From contig NZ_JAUMYY010000003.1 of assembly GCF_030528405.1 (NCBI RefSeq), forward strand, positions 1 to 64,000: a stretch of DNA of 64,000 bases. Direction: 5' to 3'. The stretch comes from Fusobacterium sp. (GTDB taxonomy: Bacteria > Fusobacteriota > Fusobacteriia > Fusobacteriales > Fusobacteriaceae). The notes beneath the pieces were generated by a model. It saw only the letters and a list, made by a program, of their open reading frames with translations. It was not told the origin of the DNA and did not search any database. A program made the position numbers and the translations under genes. Position 1 is the stretch's first letter, and every line of letters begins with the position of its first letter. Shown here in pieces: positions 53,293 to 61,835 of the stretch.

Positions 53293-54003
53293 TTAAAAAA
53301 GCTTTTTATACTCTTTGATAGATTTATTAAAATAATAAAAAATTAATAAAAAGAGAAAAGTAGCTAGCCAAATGGAACGATTAAAAAAAACAGAGCTTAA
53401 GTAAAAAGCAAGGGAAGCACCACTTATAAAAGAAATTATCATAATTAGATGGCTCAATGAAAAGATTAACTTTTCTTTATTTTTAGTTCTTAAATATCTT
53501 ACAAGATTAGTAGCAGTTTGTTTTAAATGGTTGGTGCAAAAACCAGTTGCCATTCCCATTCCATGAGCTTTTTCAAATGTGGCAAATTGCATGGCGACAA
53601 TAAAAGCTATTGGATAAAGAAAAACTTCAAAGGCTATATTTTCTGGTAGGAAACCTAAAACTAAGGTTACTATAAGAGAAAAAATTAGCAAAAATCTCTC
53701 CCAAATATAATTTTTTTTCTCATTAATTTTTTTTGAAAGATACTCAGCAAGCATAAGAGCAATAAAATAAACTAGGAGTAGGATAAAAGTATTTTTGATG
53801 ACAAGGCTATCAAAATTTCCTATGCCTGACGAAAGTAAAATCATATTTCCAGTTTGTGCATTTACAAAGAGTTTACCTTTTAATGAAAAAGTAAAACCGC
53901 CTAAATAACCACCTACAAAGACTAAAGATGAAAAAAGCCAAAGTCTTTCATTTGGTGGAAAAGCGATGTTATTATTAAAAAAATTTTTTAGTTTTTTATA
54001 CAT
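53293..54003 (-). CDS. DUF1275 (YoaK-like) membrane protein
   Basis: 236 residues with about six membrane segments. GGYLGGFTFSLKGKLFVNAQTGNMILL is replaced by the family pattern of a first helix followed by AQTGN; FEKAHGMGMATGFCTNHLKQ is the second conserved block. Function of the family is unknown. Monocistronic. GGAGAAC precedes the ATG. Confidence 0.75.
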   Translation of the reverse strand: MYKKLKNFFNNNIAFPPNERLWLFSSLVFVGGYLGGFTFSLKGKLFVNAQTGNMILLSSGIGNFDSLVIKNTFILLLVYFIALMLAEYLSKKINEKKNYIWERFLLIFSLIVTLVLGFLPENIAFEVFLYPIAFIVAMQFATFEKAHGMGMATGFCTNHLKQTATNLVRYLRTKNKEKLIFSLSHLIMIISFISGASLAFYLSSVFFNRSIWLATFLFLLIFYYFNKSIKEYKKLF

Positions 54004-54079
54004 GGAGTTCTCCTTATTGATACTCTTATAAATAATTTACATTATAACATAAATAAGAAATTCTAATTAGAAAAATTTA

Positions 54080-54106
54080 TTGATTTTTTTATTAAAATGC
54101 TATAAT
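54080..54106 (+). promoter_or_regulatory. promoter of the C39-like gene
   Basis: TTGATT (54080-54085), 15 nt, then TGCTATAAT with extended -10. Confidence 0.55.
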
Positions 54107-54136
54107 ATAGGCAGAAGTTTTTGAAGGAGTAGACTT

Positions 54137-54763
54137 ATGGAAAGGTATAGTATAAAAAACAGAGAATTTTTAGATGTAAATGATGTTGAAACAGAAAAAG
54201 GGAAAAGCTATGGTTTTACTCAAGAATGGTTCAAAGATGATTATCAAGTTTTAGCTGGCTGTGGAGCAACAGTGGCTTCAACTATTTTGACTTACTATGA
54301 ACAGTGTAAAAATTTTAAAAAATTAGAAATAGTAGATGTTCTACCTAAAATGGAAGAATTATGGAAATATTTACCCCCGATAAAAGGTAAGGGTTTAAAT
54401 TCAACTAAACTTTTTTATGATGGCATATTGAAATATTTTAAAGATAGAAATATAGATATAAAATACAGTTATATTGATATAGATATAAAGAATAAAATTT
54501 CATTGGAGGAAATAATATCCTATTTAAAAAATGAAATTTCTAATAATAGACCAGTAGCTTTTTTAAATCTCTGCAATGGAGAAGAAAATATTTTAGATAA
54601 GTGGCATTGGGTTACAGTATATGAACTGTTTAAAGATAATTTTGAAGGCAAGGAGGAATACTTTTTAAAAATTTTAGATGATAGGGAAATAAAAAAGATA
54701 AATTTGAGTTTATGGTATAGAACTATAAAAAATGATGGAGGCTTTGTGAGTTTTTATTTTTAA
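54137..54763 (+). CDS. C39-like papain-fold cysteine protease
   Basis: 208 residues without a signal peptide. VLAGCGATVASTIL carries the likely nucleophile Cys42. The likely catalytic His lies in KWHWVTVYEL (about 157-165) and an Asp in KILDD. Such stand-alone domains cut peptides or isopeptides in the cytoplasm, but the substrate here is unknown. GAAGGAG precedes the ATG. Confidence 0.65.
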   Translation: MERYSIKNREFLDVNDVETEKGKSYGFTQEWFKDDYQVLAGCGATVASTILTYYEQCKNFKKLEIVDVLPKMEELWKYLPPIKGKGLNSTKLFYDGILKYFKDRNIDIKYSYIDIDIKNKISLEEIISYLKNEISNNRPVAFLNLCNGEENILDKWHWVTVYELFKDNFEGKEEYFLKILDDREIKKINLSLWYRTIKNDGGFVSFYF

Positions 54764-54848
54764 GATTAAACTTTATAAAAAGTATATAAGTCTAATAATA
54801 TAGTAATAGTAATATTTTATTTTTTATAAGATTTAGGAGGACTGTCAG

Positions 54849-55490
54849 ATGAAAGGAAAAAAAATAATATCATCTTTATTAATAGCAACAACATTGGTAG
54901 GTTGTACAGCAGCAGATGATCTTGGAGGTTTCTCTGGAAGAGGAAAAGGAACAGTTGGAGGTGCAGCAGCAGGTGCATTAGTAGGTCAATTAATAGGTAA
55001 AGACACAAAGTCTACCTTAATAGGAGCTGGAGTTGGAAGTTTATTAGGACTTACTTGGGGAGCTTATTTAGATAGACAAGAAGCAGCATTGAAGGATTCT
55101 TTAAAGGATAGTCCAGTAAAAGTTTCAAGAGAGGGAGAAAATTTAAATATTAATTTACCTGGAGGGGTTACTTTTGCAAGTGATAGTGCAAAGATATCTT
55201 CAAGTTTTTATGCATCTTTAAATGACATAGCCAATGTTTTAGTTCAATATCCTGAAAGCAGAATATTAGTAAATGGTTATACTGATAGCACAGGAGGAGA
55301 TGCTCATAATCAAGCTCTTTCAGAAAGAAGAGCAGCTAGCGTTGCAAATTATTTGATATCTAAGGGAGTTGAAAGAAATAGAATTATAGTTACAGGCTAT
55401 GGAAAGAGTAATCCTATAGCAACTAATACAACGGAAGCAGGGAAGCAGGCAAATAGAAGAGTTGAGGTAAAAATAGTTCCGTTGAATTAA
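54849..55490 (+). CDS. OmpA-family lipoprotein (YiaD-like)
   Basis: 213 residues. Lipobox LVGC near residue 19, a glycine-zipper segment (GGAAAGALVGQLIG, GAGVGSLLG) and a C-terminal OmpA domain (NGYTDSTGG, LSERRAASVANYLISKGV, GYGKSNPIATN, NRRVEVKI) that binds peptidoglycan. It would anchor the outer membrane to the wall. Own terminator downstream. Confidence 0.9.
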   Translation: MKGKKIISSLLIATTLVGCTAADDLGGFSGRGKGTVGGAAAGALVGQLIGKDTKSTLIGAGVGSLLGLTWGAYLDRQEAALKDSLKDSPVKVSREGENLNINLPGGVTFASDSAKISSSFYASLNDIANVLVQYPESRILVNGYTDSTGGDAHNQALSERRAASVANYLISKGVERNRIIVTGYGKSNPIATNTTEAGKQANRRVEVKIVPLN

Positions 55491-55511
55491 AAATAAAAAA
55501 TATAAGTAGTT

Positions 55512-55560
55512 AGACTGTTGTAAACTAGATTTTTTCTAAAAATACAGCAGTCTTTTTTTA
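55512..55560 (+). terminator. terminator
   Basis: AGACTGTTGTA/TACAGCAGTCT with one wobble, then a T-run. Confidence 0.85.
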
Positions 55561-55624
55561 TTATTGTAAATATAGGTAAAATAGATTAAAATATAAGGTA
55601 TGAAAAAAGATAAGGAGAGCAGAT

Positions 55625-56197
55625 ATGAAAATTGTTATTGGCTTAGGAAATCCTGGGAAACAATATGAAAATACAAGACATAATATAGGTTTTATGGCTA
55701 TAGATATGCTTATAAAAAAATATGGACTTGATGAGAAATCAAAATTCCAAGCTCTTATAAGTGAAACAAATATAAAAGGAGAGAAAATTATCTTCTTAAA
55801 ACCACAGACATTTATGAATTTAAGTGGAAATTCTATTATAGAAATATTAAATTTTTATAAATTAGATCCGAAGGAAGATATAATTGTTATATATGATGAT
55901 ATGGACTTACCTTTTGGACAACTGAGAGTAAAAGATAGGGGGAGTTCTGGTGGTCATAATGGAATAAAATCTATTATTTCACATGTGGGAGAAAATTTTA
56001 TAAGGATAAAATGTGGCATAGGAAATAAAAAAAATAATGCAGTTGAACATGTGCTTGGTAAGTTTAATCAGACTGAACAAAAAGAATTAGATGAAATATT
56101 GACTGAAATAGTAAGTTGTATAGAAGCAATAATAAGTGTTCAAAATTTACCACAAGTAATGCAAATATATAATAAGAAAAAAATAATACCTTGTTAA
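55625..56197 (+). CDS. pth: peptidyl-tRNA hydrolase
   Basis: 190 residues. IGLGNPGKQYENTRHNIGF contains catalytic His19; FLKPQTFMNLSG and DDMDLPFGQLRVKDRGSSGGHNG complete the family set. It recycles tRNA from prematurely released peptidyl-tRNA. AAGGAGAG precedes the ATG. Confidence 0.96.
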   Translation: MKIVIGLGNPGKQYENTRHNIGFMAIDMLIKKYGLDEKSKFQALISETNIKGEKIIFLKPQTFMNLSGNSIIEILNFYKLDPKEDIIVIYDDMDLPFGQLRVKDRGSSGGHNGIKSIISHVGENFIRIKCGIGNKKNNAVEHVLGKFNQTEQKELDEILTEIVSCIEAIISVQNLPQVMQIYNKKKIIPC

Positions 56198-56259
56198 ATA
56201 ACGATATATGTGTTAAAATTCTTTAGTGGAAGATAAACTATTAAATGAAAGGAGTGTTA

Positions 56260-57570
56260 ATGATGAAATTTTTTGGTTTCAGAGGCGGAGTTCATCCCCC
56301 TGAAAATAAACTACAGACTGAAAAAATGCAAACAGAGCGACTAGCATCTCCAAATGAGCTATATGTGCCGCTTTTACAACATATAGGAGTTCCTTTGAAC
56401 CCTATTGTTCAGGTTGGTGATAAGGTATTGAAAGGGCAAAAAATAGCAGAAGCAGAAGGGCTTGCAGCACCGATTCATTCTCCAGTTAGTGGAACTGTAA
56501 AGAAAATTGAAAGTAGAGTATTTCCTTTATCTGGAAAAACTATGACAGTTTTTATTGAAAATGATGGTGAAGAAAAATGGGCAGAGCTTTCTAAAATAGA
56601 AGATTGGGAAAATGCTGATAGACAAACTTTGCTAAATATGATTAAGGAAAAGGGAATAGTTGGTATAGGTGGAGCAACATTTCCAACTCATGTGAAACTA
56701 AATCCACCAGCAAATGTTAAAATTGATACTTTATTATTAAATGGAGCTGAGTGTGAACCATATTTAAATTCAGATAATAGACTTATGCTGGAAAATCCTA
56801 AATCTATTATAGAGGGTATAAAAATAATAAAGAAAATTTTAGATGTAAGAAAAGCCTATGTTGGTATAGAGGATAATAAACCAGAGGCAATAGAAAGTAT
56901 GAAAAAAGCAGCTGAAGGGACAGGAATAGAAATTGTGGCATTAAAAACTAAATATCCACAAGGTGGAGAAAAACAACTTATAAAGGCTATTTTAAATAGA
57001 AAAGTTCCTTCAGGACAGTTACCGTCAGCAGTAGGAGTTGTTGTACAGAACACAGGAACAGCTGCTGCTGTATATGAGGCTATTGTAAATGGAATACCAT
57101 TGATAGAAAAAATAGTGACAGTTTCTGGAAAAGCTATTAAAACTCCAAAAAATTTAAAAGTTGCAATAGGAACTCCATTTTCTTATGTGCTTGATCACTG
57201 TGGAATAGAAAGAGATAAAATGGAGAGATTAGTTATGGGTGGTCCTATGATGGGGCTTGCACAGATGACAGAAGATGCAACAATAATAAAGGGAACTTCA
57301 GGACTTTTAGCATTGACTTTAGAGGAGATGAAGCCATATAAAACAAGACCATGTATAAGTTGTTCTAAATGTGTTACAGCTTGTCCTATGGGGCTTTCTC
57401 CACTTACATATGATAGACTTGCTGCAGCTAAATTATGGGATGAGATGGCAGAACACAATCTAATGGATTGTATAGAATGTGGGTCTTGTGCTTATACTTG
57501 TCCTGCTAGTAGACCTTTAGCTGAAGCAATAAAAACAGGAAAATCAAAATTAAGAGCGAAAAAGAAATAG
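56260..57570 (+). CDS. rnfC: Rnf complex subunit C
   Basis: About 436 residues from ATG 56260 (or 56263), after AAAGGAGTG. Contains the N-terminal barrel-sandwich motif (AEAEGLAAPIHSPVSGTV is split by family variation), the NADH/FMN fold (GIVGIGGATFPTHVKL, LLLNGAECEPYL) and two 4Fe-4S motifs, CISCSKCVTACPMG and CIECGSCAYTCPAS. RnfC is the NADH-facing subunit. First gene of rnfCDGEAB, an ion-translocating ferredoxin:NAD oxidoreductase. Confidence 0.95.
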   Translation: MMKFFGFRGGVHPPENKLQTEKMQTERLASPNELYVPLLQHIGVPLNPIVQVGDKVLKGQKIAEAEGLAAPIHSPVSGTVKKIESRVFPLSGKTMTVFIENDGEEKWAELSKIEDWENADRQTLLNMIKEKGIVGIGGATFPTHVKLNPPANVKIDTLLLNGAECEPYLNSDNRLMLENPKSIIEGIKIIKKILDVRKAYVGIEDNKPEAIESMKKAAEGTGIEIVALKTKYPQGGEKQLIKAILNRKVPSGQLPSAVGVVVQNTGTAAAVYEAIVNGIPLIEKIVTVSGKAIKTPKNLKVAIGTPFSYVLDHCGIERDKMERLVMGGPMMGLAQMTEDATIIKGTSGLLALTLEEMKPYKTRPCISCSKCVTACPMGLSPLTYDRLAAAKLWDEMAEHNLMDCIECGSCAYTCPASRPLAEAIKTGKSKLRAKKK

Positions 57571-57597
57571 ATTAAACTAAATTTAAGGAGGAATAAA

Positions 57598-58542
57598 GTG
57601 AGTACGATATTAAAAACTGGGCCGGCTCCTCATATTAGAACATCAGAAACTGTAGAATCAGTTATGTATGATGTTGTAATAGCTTTGATACCAGCCTTTC
57701 TTATGGCGATTTACTCTTTTGGAGTAAGAGCTTTAATATTAACATCTGTCTCTGTTTTAACTTGTATGGTGACTGAATATATTTGCCAGAAAGCTTTGAA
57801 GCAGGATATAAATATATTTGATGGAAGTGCAATAATAACAGGAATATTATTTGCCTTTGTAGTTCCAGTAATAATGCCTCTACAATATGTTGTAGTAGGT
57901 GCAGTTGTTGCTATAGCATTAGGAAAAATGGTCTATGGAGGGTTGGGGCATAATATATTTAACCCAGCTTTGGTAGGAAGAGCTTTTGTTCAAGCCTCAT
58001 GGCCCGTTGCAATAACAACTTTTGCCTATGATGGAAAGGCAGGAGCAACTGTTTTAGATGCAATGAAAAGGGGAATACCTCTTACAGATGCATTATTAAA
58101 CAACGGAAATCAATATCTGGAAGCTTTTCTAGGAAGAATGGGAGGTTGTTTAGGAGAAACATCATCATTTGCACTATTATTAGGTGGTCTTTATTTAATT
58201 TATAAAAAACATATAGATTGGAAAGTTCCAACGGTTATGATAGGAACGGTTTTTGCTTTAACTGCGCTTATGGGTGCAGATCCAGTTATGCAAATATTTT
58301 CAGGTGGACTGTATTTAGGAGCCTTTTTTATGGCTACAGATATGGTGACAAGCCCAGTTACAGATAAGGGAAGAGTAGTATTTGCATTAGGATTAGGAAT
58401 TTTAATATCTTTAATAAGAATAAAAGGTGGTTATCCAGAAGGGACAGCTTATGCAATTTTGATAATGAATGGAGTTGTGCCTTTAATTGATAGATATATA
58501 AGACCTAAGAAATTTGGCGGGGTGATGAAAAATGGAAAATAG
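57598..58542 (+). CDS. rnfD: Rnf complex subunit D
   Basis: 314 residues from GTG 57598 after AAGGAGG. Polytopic membrane protein with PHIRTSETVESVMYDV, GGLGHNIFNPALVGRAFV and FFMATDMVTSPVT, near which the family carries covalent FMN. Overlaps rnfG by 11 nt. Confidence 0.95.
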   Translation: MSTILKTGPAPHIRTSETVESVMYDVVIALIPAFLMAIYSFGVRALILTSVSVLTCMVTEYICQKALKQDINIFDGSAIITGILFAFVVPVIMPLQYVVVGAVVAIALGKMVYGGLGHNIFNPALVGRAFVQASWPVAITTFAYDGKAGATVLDAMKRGIPLTDALLNNGNQYLEAFLGRMGGCLGETSSFALLLGGLYLIYKKHIDWKVPTVMIGTVFALTALMGADPVMQIFSGGLYLGAFFMATDMVTSPVTDKGRVVFALGLGILISLIRIKGGYPEGTAYAILIMNGVVPLIDRYIRPKKFGGVMKNGK

Positions 58543-59065
58543 ATATGTTCACTTTGGACTAGTTCTTGGGATAATAGCAGCTGTTTCAGCTGGAATTTTA
58601 GGAGGAGTCAACAGCTTTACAAGTAAAGTTATTGCAGAAAATGCTATAAAGGTAGTTAATGAAGCAAGAAGAGAAGTTCTTCCAATAGCTGTTGATTTTA
58701 AGCAAGAGGAGAAGAAAGAAGCTCAAGGAATAGAATATATTCCAGGAGTTAATGAGTCAGGAGAAGTTGTTGGTTATGTAGCATCTGTAACATCTCCTGG
58801 TTATGGTGGAGATATAAAATTTGTTTTAGGTATAGATAATGAAGCAAAAATTACAGGATTAAATGTAGTTAGTAATGCAGAAACACCAGGATTAGGAGCA
58901 AAAATAACTAACCCAGAATGGCTAGCGCTTTGGAAGGGTAGAACATCTTCATATGAATTTGATAAATCAGTAGATGCTTTTGCAGGAGCTACAATTTCTC
59001 CAAAGGCTGTCTATACTGGAATGATGAATGCTCTAAAAGTATTTGAAACAGAGGTGAGTGAATAA
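58532..59065 (+). CDS. rnfG: Rnf complex subunit G
   Basis: 177 residues. One N-terminal membrane segment, then a periplasmic FMN-binding domain: AETPGLGAKITNPEW and DAFAGATISPKAV, whose Thr is the expected covalent FMN site. Its stop overlaps the rnfE start (TAATG). Confidence 0.95.
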   Translation: MENRYVHFGLVLGIIAAVSAGILGGVNSFTSKVIAENAIKVVNEARREVLPIAVDFKQEEKKEAQGIEYIPGVNESGEVVGYVASVTSPGYGGDIKFVLGIDNEAKITGLNVVSNAETPGLGAKITNPEWLALWKGRTSSYEFDKSVDAFAGATISPKAVYTGMMNALKVFETEVSE

Positions 59066-59679
59066 TGAAAAAATATGGTCAAGTACTTACCGCAGGTATA
59101 TTAAAAGAAAATCCAGTTTTTGTTTTATTATTAGGCTTATGTCCGACACTTGGAGTAACAGGTAGTGCAATAAATGGTCTTTCAATGGGATTAGCAGTTA
59201 TAGCCGTTCTAACTTGTTCTAATTTTTTAGTATCTCTTTTTAAAAAATTTATACCATCACAAGTTAGAATACCAGCATATATAATAATTATAGCATCACT
59301 GGTTACTGTGGTTGATATGGTAATGAATGCATATACACCTGATTTATATAAGGTATTAGGTTTATTTATTCCACTTATAGTTGTAAACTGTATAGTTCTT
59401 GGAAGAGCAGAAAGTTTTGCTGCAAAAAATGGAGTAATAGAGTCAATACTTGATGGTATAGGTTCAGGGATAGGTTTTACATTGGCATTAACTTTCTTAG
59501 GAGGAGTTAGAGAAGTTTTAGGAAATGGTTCTATTTTTGGTATAGCTTTAGTTCCTGAAAATTTTCAACCAGCTTTGATATTTGTATTGGCACCAGGAGG
59601 ATTTATAACAATAGGAGTTATACTTGCCTGTATGAATGTTTTAAAAAATAGAAAACCTAAGAAGAAGGAGGCTAAGTAA
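59065..59679 (+). CDS. rnfE: Rnf complex subunit E
   Basis: 204 residues, six membrane segments, with NPVFVLLLGLCPTLGVT and IVVNCIVLGRAESFA, the Cys-containing half-helices that pair with RnfA. Overlaps rnfA by 1 nt. Confidence 0.95.
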   Translation: MKKYGQVLTAGILKENPVFVLLLGLCPTLGVTGSAINGLSMGLAVIAVLTCSNFLVSLFKKFIPSQVRIPAYIIIIASLVTVVDMVMNAYTPDLYKVLGLFIPLIVVNCIVLGRAESFAAKNGVIESILDGIGSGIGFTLALTFLGGVREVLGNGSIFGIALVPENFQPALIFVLAPGGFITIGVILACMNVLKNRKPKKKEAK

Positions 59680-60263
59680 TGAGTATAGGTGGATTATTTA
59701 GTATAATAATAAGTTCAATATTTATAAATAATATAATATTTGCAAAATTTCTAGGTTGTTGCCCATTTATGGGAGTATCAAAGAAAATTGATTCTTCATT
59801 GGGTATGGGTATGGCAGTTACATTTGTAATAACAATTGCTTCTGCTGTGACATGGATAGTTTATACATTTATTTTAAAACCTCTTGGATTAGAATATTTA
59901 CAAACTATATCTTTCATATTAATAATAGCTTCTCTGGTACAATTTGTTGAGATGGCAATACAAAAAACATCTCCAAGCTTATATAAGGCATTGGGAGTAT
60001 TTTTACCTCTTATAACAACAAACTGTGCTGTTCTTGGAGTTGCCATAATAAATATACAATCAGAATATAATTTCATAGAAACAATAGTTAATGGTTTTGG
60101 TGTTGCAATAGGCTTCTCATTGGCACTTCTTTTGCTAGCAGGAATAAGAGAAAAAATGGAATTTGGGGATATACCTAAAAACTTTAGAGGTATACCGATA
60201 GCTTTTGTAACTGCAGGTTTATTGGCAATGGCATTTATGGGATTTAGTGGAATGCAAATTTAG
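59679..60263 (+). CDS. rnfA: Rnf complex subunit A
   Basis: 194 residues, six membrane segments; NNIIFAKFLGCCPFMGVS and PLITTNCAVLGVAI mirror RnfE in inverted topology. AAGGAGG of its own lies at the end of rnfE. Confidence 0.95.
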   Translation: MSIGGLFSIIISSIFINNIIFAKFLGCCPFMGVSKKIDSSLGMGMAVTFVITIASAVTWIVYTFILKPLGLEYLQTISFILIIASLVQFVEMAIQKTSPSLYKALGVFLPLITTNCAVLGVAIINIQSEYNFIETIVNGFGVAIGFSLALLLLAGIREKMEFGDIPKNFRGIPIAFVTAGLLAMAFMGFSGMQI

Positions 60264-60292
60264 TGAAATAATACATAGATTTGGAGGTTTAT

Positions 60293-61603
60293 ATGGAAGC
60301 GATTATGATGCCAGTTGTTATTATGGGAATAACTGGAATTTTAATGGGTCTATTCCTTGCATTTGCTTCAAAGAAATTTGAAGTGGAAGTAGATCCAAAA
60401 GTAGAAGCTATAATGGCTATATTGCCTGGGGTAAATTGTGGAGGATGTGGATATCCAGGATGTACAGGTTATGCCATAGGAGTTGTGGAAGAAGGAATAA
60501 GTATGACTTTATGTGCACCTGGTGGACCAAAAGTAGCTCAGGCTATAGGAGATATAATGGGAGTTGCTGTTGAGATGCCAGTTAAGAAAAAGCCAGAAAA
60601 GAAAAAACCAGCTCCTAAACCTGCAGTACCAAGTTCTGCACCAGCAATAACAGCTTCTAAGGAATTTATAGAGAAGAATAAAAAGTCACTTAATTCATAT
60701 AAGGAAGCTTTTGATGCAAAAGACGAAGAAAAGATGACTAAACTAGAAGAGTTAGCAAAGAAAGTAAAAAAAGATGAATTATTAAAATATTATGATGAAA
60801 TAAAAGCTGGAATGATAGTTCCAGATCCTAATGCGCCAGCTGCATCAGGAGCAGCACTTCCTTCTATAACAGCGTCTAAAGAGTTTATAGAGAAAAATAA
60901 AAAATCATTAAATTCATTTAAAGAAGCTTTTGATGCAAAAGATGAAGAAAAGATGACTAAGCTGGAAGAGTTAGCAAAGAAAGTAAAAAAAGATGAATTA
61001 TTAAAATACTACGAAGAAATAAAAAAAGGATTAGCAGTACCAGATCCAGCAACAATGGGAGCTGCACCAATTATAGAGATGATTTCTGCAACAAAAGAAT
61101 TTATAGAGAAAAACAAAAAGTCATTAAATTCATATAAGGAAGCTTTTGATGCGAAAGACGAAGAAAAGATGACTAAGCTGGAAGAATTGGCAAAGAAAGT
61201 AAAAAAAGATGAGTTAATAAAATTTTACGAAGAAATAAAAGCAGGAAAAGCAGTGCCAGATCCAGCAACAATGCCAGCTTTAAGTCCAGCTGTAGAAAAA
61301 AATGTTGAAGAAAAGAAAGAAAAAGTAATTGTCAGCGAAAAAGAAAAAGAGGAACAGGCAGCAAATTACTGCTCTGTATTAGGTGATGGACTTTGTGTTC
61401 CAGAGCAAAATGAAGAAATAATAAAGTCAGGAGCTTTAGATGAAATTTTAGAGCAACCTAAAGTAGAAAAAAAAGAATTGAGCCCAGAAGAGAGAGCTAA
61501 GGCTGATGAAGCTGCAAACTATTGTAGTGTATTGGGAGATGGGCTTTGTGTTCCTGAACATAATGAGGAAATTGCTAAAGTATTAAATGAAGAAGTAAAA
61601 TAA
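60293..61603 (+). CDS. rnfB: Rnf complex subunit B, variant with helical repeats instead of ferredoxin domain
   Basis: 436 residues from ATG 60293 after TGGAGG. The membrane anchor (about 5-25) and the first 4Fe-4S cluster (Cys49, 52, 57, 74 in NCGGCGYPGC...LC) are normal. The usual C-terminal 8Fe ferredoxin motifs (CxxCxxCxxxCP) are absent. Instead come a Lys/Pro linker, three near-identical 59-residue Lys/Glu helical units (60653-61264), and two copies of AANYCSVLGDGLCVPE each with two Cys. This is the ferredoxin-facing subunit, so electron entry must differ or another ferredoxin domain must supply it. Confidence 0.85.
   Translation: MEAIMMPVVIMGITGILMGLFLAFASKKFEVEVDPKVEAIMAILPGVNCGGCGYPGCTGYAIGVVEEGISMTLCAPGGPKVAQAIGDIMGVAVEMPVKKKPEKKKPAPKPAVPSSAPAITASKEFIEKNKKSLNSYKEAFDAKDEEKMTKLEELAKKVKKDELLKYYDEIKAGMIVPDPNAPAASGAALPSITASKEFIEKNKKSLNSFKEAFDAKDEEKMTKLEELAKKVKKDELLKYYEEIKKGLAVPDPATMGAAPIIEMISATKEFIEKNKKSLNSYKEAFDAKDEEKMTKLEELAKKVKKDELIKFYEEIKAGKAVPDPATMPALSPAVEKNVEEKKEKVIVSEKEKEEQAANYCSVLGDGLCVPEQNEEIIKSGALDEILEQPKVEKKELSPEERAKADEAANYCSVLGDGLCVPEHNEEIAKVLNEEVK
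60653..61264 (+). repeat. three in-frame 177-bp tandem repeats in rnfB
   Basis: Units at 60653-60829, 60872-61048 and 61088-61264, all exactly 177 bp, separated by 42 and 39 bp. They encode the core EKNKKSLNSYKEAFDAKDEE and differ by few, mostly silent, changes. Confidence 0.9.
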
Positions 61604-61609
61604 ATTTTG

Positions 61610-61643
61610 AAAATAGCTCCTTTTTAGGAGCTATTTAATTTTT
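61610..61643 (+). terminator. rnf operon terminator
   Basis: AAATAGCTCC-TTTTTA-GGAGCTATTT followed by T-rich sequence. Confidence 0.85.
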
Positions 61644-61732
61644 AAAATAAAATTTAAACTTATAGAACAAAAGGGGCAAAATACGAATTTGTAAAAAAAA
61701 TAATAAAAAAGTGCAAATTTAAGAAATATTTA

Positions 61733-61760
61733 TTGACTACTGCATATAAAAAAGTATAAA
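61733..61760 (+). promoter_or_regulatory. promoter of the EF-G paralogue
   Basis: TTGACT (61733-61738), 16 nt, TATAAA (61755-61760). Confidence 0.6.
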
Positions 61761-61835
61761 ATGTAAAAAATATATAATTTTTAAATTATATTATTATATT
61801 AATAGGTAAACAAAATTATAAAGGGGGCAAAATGT

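Noticed and set aside
60653-61264. rnfB repeats as a sequencing or assembly duplication
   Set aside because: The units differ at several silent positions and have different linkers, so they look like true in-frame repeats.
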